Assembly: GCF_004331695.1 (NCBI RefSeq)
Contig: NZ_SJSL01000001.1
Location: 372,001 to 436,000 of the forward strand
Direction: 5' to 3'
Source of the DNA: Pedobacter psychroterrae
GTDB lineage: Bacteria > Bacteroidota > Bacteroidia > Sphingobacteriales > Sphingobacteriaceae
Length of the DNA stretch: 64,000 nucleotides
Position 1 is the first letter of the stretch. Each line of letters begins with the position of its first letter. The translations under genes were made by a program, and so were the position numbers. The notes under the pieces were generated by a model. The model was not told where the DNA came from and did no database searches. It saw only the letters and a list, made by a program, of their open reading frames with translations. Shown here piece by piece: positions 33,464-42,200 of this stretch.

Positions 33464-35211
33464 AAAACCATCACATTTTAAGGGTTTTGCTTGGCATGTT
33501 CTTGATTTCTGCAGCACTACACACCCAGGGACAAATCACCTTAACCAATACTCCCTCTTTAATGTTAAAAGAGTATTTGGTATTGCCTGACTCCGGATAC
33601 AGCTTTAACCAGATACTCAAAGACCGCTCGCTGGTATTCAAACCAGATTCAATAAGGGCTTCGGTAAGTGACACCTATTGGGTCAGACTGGTGATCCATA
33701 ATCCCTATCCCAATGAGGAGCATTACCTGATTTCCCTCTCCCAGCCCCTAAACTATACCCTATATTATGTTAAAAGTGGAGGCGAAAAATGGGAAAATCA
33801 AAGAGCAGGCCTAAACTCACCTAACAGACAGCGCTTCATAAATTCAATCCTCATCGCTTTTAAGCCATTGGAAACAAATGTCTTGTACCTCAAGCTAGAC
33901 CTTCGAAACATTAAAAAGCATGGGTACATGGGCAAGCCTGCTGTCATTTTGGAAAAAGAGGTGATATTCAATGCCGAAGAACGCTTTATAAAGTTATTCT
34001 TCTATGTGTGCTGCATCGCATTAATAGCCTTTTCCTGCTATAATTTCTATATCTATATTCAACTAAAAGATAAAGCATACCTCTATTATGTAATCGTACA
34101 AATCGGCGCGCTGGTATTTTTTATTGGAGACAACCTGTATATGAACGTGCTGTTCCCGCTGCGTATGTATAGTTTAATTGCGGGACCAAATGGCCGGATA
34201 CTCTATTATAGTCTAAATGATTTTGCGGAGCATATCGGAGTGGCGATTATCTTTTGGGGCTTTATCCAATTTACCCGTTCTTATCTTGGCGTAAAAGCAA
34301 CAATGCCTTTTCTCGATAGGCTATTGAACTTTCTTAGCTATACATACGTCATTCTGGAAGCAGTGCCAGCTTTAGTAACCATTACAGGGATATACTATTT
34401 AAATATGTCAATCATTGACAATATTTTTATACTGATCATTGTCGCGACTTGCCTCTCAACCGCCACAATTGCCTCACTACATAAAATAAAAGTGGCCCGG
34501 CATTTTTTATTGGCAAATTTACCCCCGGCAGTTTTTACCGTAGCAGCCTCTTCCCATATCTTACTCTATAAAGAAAGCAGTGCAATATTTCCCACACTGG
34601 CCATTTTATCGCAGATATTTACATTCGCAGTGGCGTTGGTAGCCCGGATAAAGTTTATTAATAGTGATCTGAACAGCAAAGCAGAAGAGGCCATGCAACT
34701 AAAAATGGAGATGACTTCAGCTGCATACGAAAGACTATTAATGGAGCAGAAAAACTTGCACATGGCTTTGAAGATGGAACTTGAGAAAGAAAGAAATGAC
34801 TTGTTGCAGCAAAAACTGGAGGCAAACCAGCGTACGTTGGCCGGCAATAGCCTGCACCTTCATCAAAAGACCAAATTATTGTCGGACCTGAAGACACAAC
34901 TTCAGCACATAGACCCACTCAATCCACTCGACAAACCTGAAATTTTAAGAAATATTAAGTCCTCGTTAAAAGACAATCAATACCTGGACGAAAATTGGGA
35001 TGATTTTAAATTACATTTTGAGCAAGTGCACCCAAGTTTTTTTGAAAATTTAACAGCTACCTATCCTAGCCTGACTCCTTATGAATTAAGACTATACGCT
35101 TACTTCCATATCAACCTTTCTACCAAGGAAATTGCCGCACTATTAAACATCGCCCCTGCGAGTGTAAGGCAGGCAAAAACGCGTTTGCTAAAAAAAACCA
35201 GGTCGGTGTAG
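33460..35211 (+). CDS. 7TMR-DISM sensor with C-terminal LuxR-like HTH
   Basis: 583 residues. Signal peptide (about 1-24), an extracellular 7TMR-DISMED2-type beta domain (about 40-165: VSDTYWVRLVIHNPYPNEEHYLISLSQPLNYTLYYV), seven TM helices (about 180-385), a coiled coil (KAEEAMQLKMEMTSAAYERLLMEQKNLHMALKMELEKE, then LLQQKLEANQ) and a C-terminal HTH, LTPYELRLYAYFHINLSTKEIAALLNIAPASVRQAKTRLLK, of the LuxR type. It joins ligand sensing at the surface with DNA binding in one chain. No kinase domain. Coupled to the Crp-AraC gene by a 4-bp overlap. Its stop codon lies inside outer dyad B. Confidence 0.85.
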   Translation: MKNHHILRVLLGMFLISAALHTQGQITLTNTPSLMLKEYLVLPDSGYSFNQILKDRSLVFKPDSIRASVSDTYWVRLVIHNPYPNEEHYLISLSQPLNYTLYYVKSGGEKWENQRAGLNSPNRQRFINSILIAFKPLETNVLYLKLDLRNIKKHGYMGKPAVILEKEVIFNAEERFIKLFFYVCCIALIAFSCYNFYIYIQLKDKAYLYYVIVQIGALVFFIGDNLYMNVLFPLRMYSLIAGPNGRILYYSLNDFAEHIGVAIIFWGFIQFTRSYLGVKATMPFLDRLLNFLSYTYVILEAVPALVTITGIYYLNMSIIDNIFILIIVATCLSTATIASLHKIKVARHFLLANLPPAVFTVAASSHILLYKESSAIFPTLAILSQIFTFAVALVARIKFINSDLNSKAEEAMQLKMEMTSAAYERLLMEQKNLHMALKMELEKERNDLLQQKLEANQRTLAGNSLHLHQKTKLLSDLKTQLQHIDPLNPLDKPEILRNIKSSLKDNQYLDENWDDFKLHFEQVHPSFFENLTATYPSLTPYELRLYAYFHINLSTKEIAALLNIAPASVRQAKTRLLKKTRSV

Positions 35212-35224
35212 ATACTTTGTATAC
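35208..35224. promoter_or_regulatory. Outer dyad, copy B
   Basis: GTAGATACTTTGTATAC; one base different from copies A and C. It overlaps the stop codon of the 7TMR gene (35209-35211). Thirty bp downstream, TCGTTCTTTGG (35255-35265) recurs at the matching place in copy C (36089-36099), so the conserved block is more than the two dyads. Confidence 0.75.
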
Positions 35225-35298
35225 ACTTTCTATTAAACTTATTGACTTTAATTATCGTTCTTTGGAGCGCTGAGAATTAGACTTGAGATAGCGTGATA

Positions 35299-35326
35299 GT
35301 AGTCCTGATTTATAATACAGGACTAC
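35299..35326. promoter_or_regulatory. Inner palindrome, copy B, with -7 box 29 bp downstream
   Basis: GTAGTCCTG (35299-35307) and CAGGACTAC (35318-35326) flank a 10-bp centre with TATAAT. TATCTTTA at 35356-35363 begins 29 bp after the palindrome, exactly as TACCTTTA does in copy C. It lies 86 bp before the tail-collar start. Confidence 0.8.
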
Positions 35327-35412
35327 AACAAAATCAAAAATTTGAAACTAAACCATATCTTTAAGAAACCCACCACCACAAACAATAAACTTTTTATACC
35401 AAATTAAACTAT

Positions 35413-35961
35413 ATGGAACCTTACATTGGAGAAATTAAACTATTTGCAGGCGACTTTGCCCCACGGGGCTGGTTTTTCTGCGACGGAACGTTATTAGACA
35501 TCAACTATTATCAGAAGTTGTTTTCATTAATTCAGACCTACTACGGCGGGAATGGCCAAACTAACTTTGCTTTACCAGATCTAAGGGGCCGCGCACCAGT
35601 ACAGCCTGGTCAGGGACCAAATCTAAAAGTAAACTACGGTCTGGGCCAGCAAGGGGGTAAAGAAGAGGTAATTTTGTCCCAACAGCAAATGCCTGCTCAC
35701 TCTCACAGCTTAAAGGCGGTTTCGGCCGGCGCAAATCAATTCGCACCGGAAAATAATTATCTGTCGATTACACTTGACAAAACAACGGAACAACCGACGA
35801 ATTCCTATAATGACGCAACAGTAGCAGGTGTAACCTTCGGTAATTTACATACAGCCAGTGTGGTCCCTGCAGGTGGAAGCACGCCAGTAAACATAGTTTC
35901 GCCGGTTTTAGCAATTAACTACATTATTGCCTGGGAAGGTATTTATCCATCAAGACCCTAA
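35413..35961 (+). CDS. Phage tail-collar domain protein (microcystin-dependent-protein-like)
   Basis: 182 residues. It begins YIGEIKLFAGDFAPRGWFFCDGTLLDINYYQKLFSLIQTYYGGNGQTNFALPDLRGRAPV, the Tail_Collar domain, and has LSQQQMPAHSHSLKAVS in the middle and a C-terminal VLAINYIIAWEGIYPSRP. It is the Bacteroidota MdpB-type protein, a relative of phage T4 short-fibre tips. There is no signal peptide. No phage genes are nearby, so this is a domesticated surface or cytoplasmic protein, not a prophage remnant. It has its own upstream palindrome module and a downstream terminator, so it is a single-gene unit. Confidence 0.9.
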   Translation: MEPYIGEIKLFAGDFAPRGWFFCDGTLLDINYYQKLFSLIQTYYGGNGQTNFALPDLRGRAPVQPGQGPNLKVNYGLGQQGGKEEVILSQQQMPAHSHSLKAVSAGANQFAPENNYLSITLDKTTEQPTNSYNDATVAGVTFGNLHTASVVPAGGSTPVNIVSPVLAINYIIAWEGIYPSRP

Positions 35962-35992
35962 GTAAAAATTATCTTAATTAATAAACATGTAG

Positions 35993-36017
35993 CGGGCTTC
36001 TATCATATAGAAGCCCG
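35993..36017 (+). terminator. Terminator after the tail-collar gene
   Basis: CGGGCTTCTA (35993-36002) pairs perfectly with TAGAAGCCCG (36008-36017) around a 5-nt loop; the following TTCTCATT is only moderately T-rich. It separates the tail-collar gene from the next palindrome module 23 bp on. Confidence 0.7.
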
Positions 36018-36040
36018 TTCTCATTAAAAATGAGCCTAAT

Positions 36041-36057
36041 GTAGACACTTTGTATAC
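36041..36057. promoter_or_regulatory. Outer dyad, copy C
   Basis: GTAGACACTTTGTATAC, identical to copy A. In copy C, as in B, it is followed at about 31 bp by TCGTTCTTTGG and then the inner palindrome. It is 186 bp before the giant gene. Confidence 0.75.
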
Positions 36058-36132
36058 ACTTCCAGATAAACACATTGGCTTTTGAATGTCGTTCTTTGGT
36101 GATCTGAAAAAAGGGGTAATGCAGGTAATATA

Positions 36133-36168
36133 AATTGTAGTCCTGATATATAATGCAGGACTACAATT
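36133..36168. promoter_or_regulatory. Inner palindrome, copy C (longest arms), with -7 box 29 bp after the core
   Basis: AATTGTAGTCCTG (36133-36145) and CAGGACTACAATT (36156-36168) are perfect 13-bp arms around a 10-bp centre with TATAAT. Counting from the shared core end (36164), TACCTTTA (36194-36201) starts after exactly 29 bp. The giant gene starts 42 bp after that box. Confidence 0.8.
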
Positions 36169-36243
36169 AAAATAATTACCTATTAGCAGTACTTACCTTT
36201 ACATCAGGTTATTAACCTTTATTACCAAACAAAAATCACCACC

Positions 36244-39200
36244 ATGATTACACTTCTACGCTCGTTCGCATTGCCGATAAAGCAAAAGGCTTCCATTTCG
36301 ATTTGCGGACTGATACTATTTTTGCTGTTTGCGGCAGAGAAAAGTAATGCCCAGGTTTATTGGAGCACCAACGATGGTAACGTTAATTCGACAGTAAACG
36401 ACGCCTATTATAAAATGGATTACAGTGGGGCTAACAAGTCAACGATATCTGCAAACCTGATCAATCTTACCATAGGTTTTGCGATAGATGGCAACAATAA
36501 CCGGTTGTTTGCTTACGAGGCAAAGCCGGGTGCTATAGGCATTAAAGTGCTCAATTTAACCACAGGTGCTTTAATCCGAACGATCGCTTTACCTGCTGAT
36601 GTATTTGAATTACGCGACATGGAGTATGACCCGAGAACCGACTACCTTTATTATACCAGTGAAGGTGGCAATGGCAGCGGGACTACCGGCGGGACTGCAG
36701 TATCAGCCGGCGATGCAATTTATCGCGTACATGGTGATGGTACAGGCCAGGAAACAGTTGTCTCCTCATTATGTAAAAATCCGTACAGACTAGAGTTAGA
36801 CAAAGTTAACAATAGGTTGATCGTTTTCCAGGCTAACTTCTCAGAAAGACGTTTATACTTTGTAGACATCGCTTCCAGAGCGGTCACTTTCAGCGCGTTC
36901 GCAACATCGATTAATACGATATGGGATATTGCCTATGATGAAACTACAGATGAGATTTATTATTTATGTGAAAATGGCAGCGCAGCTACACTACACGCAA
37001 ATGATCAGCTAAGAAAACAAAAATCTGATGGCACGAACGATGTGGGCTTAATAAGCACATTCGTATATTCTCCTTACCGAATTGCGCTGGATAAGGGCAA
37101 CAACCGGGCATATGTATCAGATGCTTATTATGCGCAGGCAAAAATTGTTGCGGTCAATTTAACTAATAATACCTATTCAACAGTCTATACAGCTAATCAG
37201 GTACAGAACGGAGAAACGATCCAACAGCTTCGTGTTCCAGGAATGCCTAGCGTAAGTACTACAGCGGCTAGTTCCATCACAGCTACATCAGCTACCTTAG
37301 CTGGGAACCTCGTTTTGGGCTATGGCTTAAGTACAGAACGCGGGGTTGTTTATAGTTCGACAAACGCAGCACCTACTGTCAGCGACTCAAAAGCTGTAAT
37401 GGCTACCACCACCACAAACGGTGCCTTTAGTGCCAGCATAACAGGGTTAGTCACTTCAACCACCTATTATGCACGGGCATATGCAGTGAATGGTGCTGGT
37501 ACAAGCTATGGCCCTGCAATTACTTTCACAACGCTGTCAAATGACAACAACCTTTCCGGTCTTAGCATTAGCGCTGGTACATTAAGCCCTTCATTTTCTG
37601 CCGGGACAACATCATATTCGACTTCAGTAACAAATGGCACCTCTTCTATCACTGTAACACCGACTAAAAACAATGCGAATGCCAGCATTAAGGTCAACGG
37701 TACAAATGTAAATTCTGGTTCGGCATCTGGCGGCATTTCGCTGGGCGTTGGGAGTAATACGATTACTGTTTTGGTAACTGCTCAAGATAATAGCACCAAA
37801 ACCTATACGCTTACAGTAACCCGCGCAAAAACCCAACAAACCATTACCTTTAGTGCTTTAGCTGCTAAAAACTATGGTAATGCCGATTTTGCTCCGGGAG
37901 CTACTTCTTCTGAGGGATTAACTGTTAGCTACAGTAGTGACAATGCTGCTGTCGCAACAATTGTGAACAACCAAGTCCACATTGTTGCTCCGGGCACAGC
38001 AAATATCACCGCTTCGCAGGAAGGTGATGCCACAAGGCTTGCCGCTACTAACGTCGTACAGAGCCTTACTGTAGATAAAGGAACCGTTACTGTGACTGTT
38101 AATGCGCAAACAAAAGTTTATGGCAATAACGACCCAGTGTTTACCTATACTACAACAGGTGTAGTTGGAACCGATGCGGCTACAGGTTCATTAAGCCGGG
38201 AAGACCCAAATACCAACAAATTTGTTGGTGTATATGCCATTACCCAAGGCACGTTATCTTATGGCGACAAATATAATATTACTTATGTAGGTGCGAACTT
38301 AACCATCACCAAAAGGCCGTACACAATTAAACCCGTTGGAGCTACCAAAGTATTTGGTGAGGAAGATCCATATTTTATTAGTTTTAACTCAGAAGGAACT
38401 ACGCTTGCGGCCGGAGATGCGACAACTGGGCCTTTTTCCCGCAGCCCTGGCGAAAATGTAGGTATTTACGCTACACTAATAGGGCAAAAACGAGTTGTAA
38501 GTACCAGCACTTTCGCTGATGTTACCAGTAATTACAACATCAACTTTATATCTACCAATACTTTTGTGATTACCCCAAAACAGGTTAATGTTACTGCTAA
38601 TCCTGCAGCTAAAGCCTTTGGTACTGCAGACCCTGCTTTCACTTATGCAGTCCAATCAGACATCACTGATGCTACATTTACAGGGAGCTTAAGCCGGACT
38701 GCCGGTGAAGACCCAGGTCAATACGCAATTACTCAAGGAACACTTGCAATCAATAGCAACTATACTTTTAACTTCATTTCGGACAACCTTACTATTGGCC
38801 GCCAGACGCTGGTTATAACTCCAAATGCAGCAACAAAAGTATATGGCGAGCAAGATCCTGAATACACCTTCAGTTCAAATGTTCCGATTGTAGGAAATGC
38901 TACTTTTACCGGAACGCCAAGCAGAGCGGAGGGTAAAAATATTGGCATATACAACATTACTGGCCTGGGCACAGTTGCGCTGGATAACCCGAGATACACT
39001 TTAAGTTTTGCTCAGGGTGGAACGTTAACCATCACTAAACGCCCGCTTACATTAAAACCAGTACCTGCAACAAAATCTTATGGTAATGCCGACCCTGTAT
39101 ATCCTTATCAAATTGCAAATGGCACATCAGTCGCACCGGGTGAGGGAATGACCGGTGTTTTTGGCCGAGAACCTGGCGAAAATGTAGGCACGTATGCATT

Positions 39201-42200
39201 GACTTTAGGTCAAAAAACACCAGTAAATATATCCGATGGCGTATATACCAAAGACAATTACGATATTACTTTTATAAGTGACAACCTGACCATTACTCCA
39301 AGACGCTTGGATATTACGGCAACAAACTTATCCAAATCTTTCGGGGATGAAGATCCTTCATTAACCTACAACATCAACCAAACCTTAGTGGATGGCGATA
39401 CGGCAAGCGGAAATCTGGCGAGAGCTGTTGGTGAAACCAGGGGCGGCTATCCTATCAATCAAGGTACACTTTCCTTTGGCAATAACTATCAAATCTTCTT
39501 CAACGGTGGAACTTTTACCATCGGGAAGAAAACGATTGATGTAGCATCCAACGCGCTGACTAAAACTTATGGAACCGGTGATCCGGAACTAACTTATACC
39601 ATATCAGAATCACCCGTTGGCGAAAGCTTTACCGGAGCGCTAAGCAGAGGGTCTGGAGAATATGTTGGTACTTATGCAATTTCAAAAGGTACGCTTTCAT
39701 TGAGCGACAACTATGTCATAAACTTTACAGGTAACGATTTTAATATTAACAAAGCGCTGCTCACTTATGTGGCAACACCAGCAACAAAACCTTTTTACAC
39801 TGCTAATCCAACGTTTACAGGTAGTGTCACTGGCTTTGCATACGGGGAAACTATTGAGACGGCCACTACAGGAACACTTGCATTCTCAAGCTCGGCATTG
39901 TTAAATTCACCAAGAGGGGTTTACCCGATTACAGGAGCAGGACTGAGCGCCGGGAATTATGATTTCATTCAGGCAGCAGGAAACAGCACGGCGCTGAGCA
40001 TTGTTGCCTCAGCTGACAATACACTTTCTGCCCTAACGGCTTCGAAAGGTACGCTTACTCCGGTTTTTAGTCCTTCTGTACTGAATTATGGTTTTGGAGT
40101 AGCAAACAATATCACCTCTTTTGACCTATCGGCAACGCTAAACAGCAGCTTTGCAACAGCTACCTTAAATGGAGTGCCTTATGTATCTGGCAGCACTAAA
40201 ACGCTCCCACTTATAGCAGGTGGTAACCAGTTTGATATTGTTATTACCGCGCAGGATGAAACTACTCAGACCTACCGGTTAAACATTTACCGTGCCTATT
40301 CGACCAACAACCTGCTGAGCAGCTTGGTGGTGAATGGCGCAACCCTAACTCCGGCTTTTGATCCAAATGTGATTACTTACCATGCCTCTGTACCACATAG
40401 TACGGCGAGCGTGAGTATGTATGGTATTGCGGCAGACAGCTCTGCCGTTGTCAAAGGATATGACGGAACGGTAGCGACTGCAGAAAATCCGTTTACTTAT
40501 GAGCTTTCTGTTGGCGAATATGCTTATAACCTTACGGTTACATCGGAAAACGGAGATAACCGGTTTTATACGGTGATGATAGACAGGGCGAAATCACCTG
40601 ATGCAACTCTGGCCTCTTTTGGAAGTGAACTGGTTACAATGACCAGTCCGATCGTTGATGGTACTTTGAATTACAGCGGAACGGTAATCCATACTACCAG
40701 TAATGGCCGTTTTAACCCGGTTACTACGAGCGGCAGGTCTAGCTTAAAAGTATGGGTCAACGATCAGCCGGTAGACAGTTATGGCGGTTACTACATGGTA
40801 TTTGGATTCGGCACCAACAAGCTGACTGTCGAGGTAACGTCCGAGGACGGAAATAATGTTAAGACATATACCCTGAATGTTGTTAGGGAAAAATCTAATA
40901 ATGCCAGGCTTGCTAACTTATACATTCCATTCCTGGAAGGTGGCCTTGATCAAAGCTTTGACGGAGATGTATATGCTTATACGGCGAACATGGCTGATTC
41001 CATATATACAGGCCTTCCTTTAAGGCTTCATGCTGAAAATGAGTTTGCGACAGTTAAAGTTAACGGAACGGCCGTGCCAAGGTTCCAGGATTATCAGATG
41101 GTTTTACACGGCGGGCCAAACACCTTCAATATCGTGGTCACTTCACAGGACGGTAGCCAAACGAAGACTTATCAGTTGGTATTTACCCGTGGGGGAACGC
41201 CACCGCCTGCAAAATCACCCATTGCCAGGTTATCCTCACTAAACGTGTCAGCAGCGCCGAGCTTCTCAAAGAACTTCAACTTCTCTTATGAAGAACTAAC
41301 AACGGTAAATGCGCCTAATAGTGTGGCTTCTGTGAGGTTCTTCTTAAACAAGGAACATCCAAATTCAACAATTACCCTGAATGGGGCTGCTTATGATGCA
41401 GATCTCAATGAAAGTGACCTGCATCCGATTGCCGTAGGGGATAACCTGTTTACGGTAGTGGTAACCGCAGAAGACGGGTTAGTCACTAAAACTTATGAAG
41501 TACATGTGAACAGGCTGCCTTATGTGAATGTAGACCTGGCTTCCCTTTCCATCAACAGGGGACCTTTAACTCCAGCTTTCTCAGCAGCTACCACCACTTA
41601 TAATGTATCAGTACCTAACAATGTGGAGACTGTCACTGTAACCCCTACTGCAGCTAATGCAGGAAATACCGTTCAGGTGAATGGAACGACGATTGATGCG
41701 GCTAATCCAACTGCTACAGTTAACGTGTTCACAGGCCCTCCAAGCAGGATCAGAACAGTCGTAAGGTCAGCAGATGGGGTAACTACTAAAACCTATACCA
41801 TAGTCGTAACACGTTTACCATCCGATGATGCAACCCTTAGCAGTCTGGGTGCAAGCAGTGCGGTGAGTCCCGTATTTTCTGCGGCAGTAACAAACTATAC
41901 CGCAACCGTGGGAAGTGCTGTTACTACCTATACAATAGCACCGCTGGTAAACCATCCAGGTGCGAACGCTGTGGTTACGGTAAACGGAGCACCATACAAT
42001 TCAGAGGAAACTCCGGAGATCGCACTGGAAATGGGCCTGACAACTATCGTGACTACAGTAACAGCGAATAATGGGGTGGCAACTAAGACATATACTTTAA
42101 AAGTGTATAGGGGATCAAATGTTGCTACAGCATCCCTGGCACTTGATACCAAGACCCCTTTGACTGTGACAACCGGAACAGGATACAGAAATTTCGTTAC

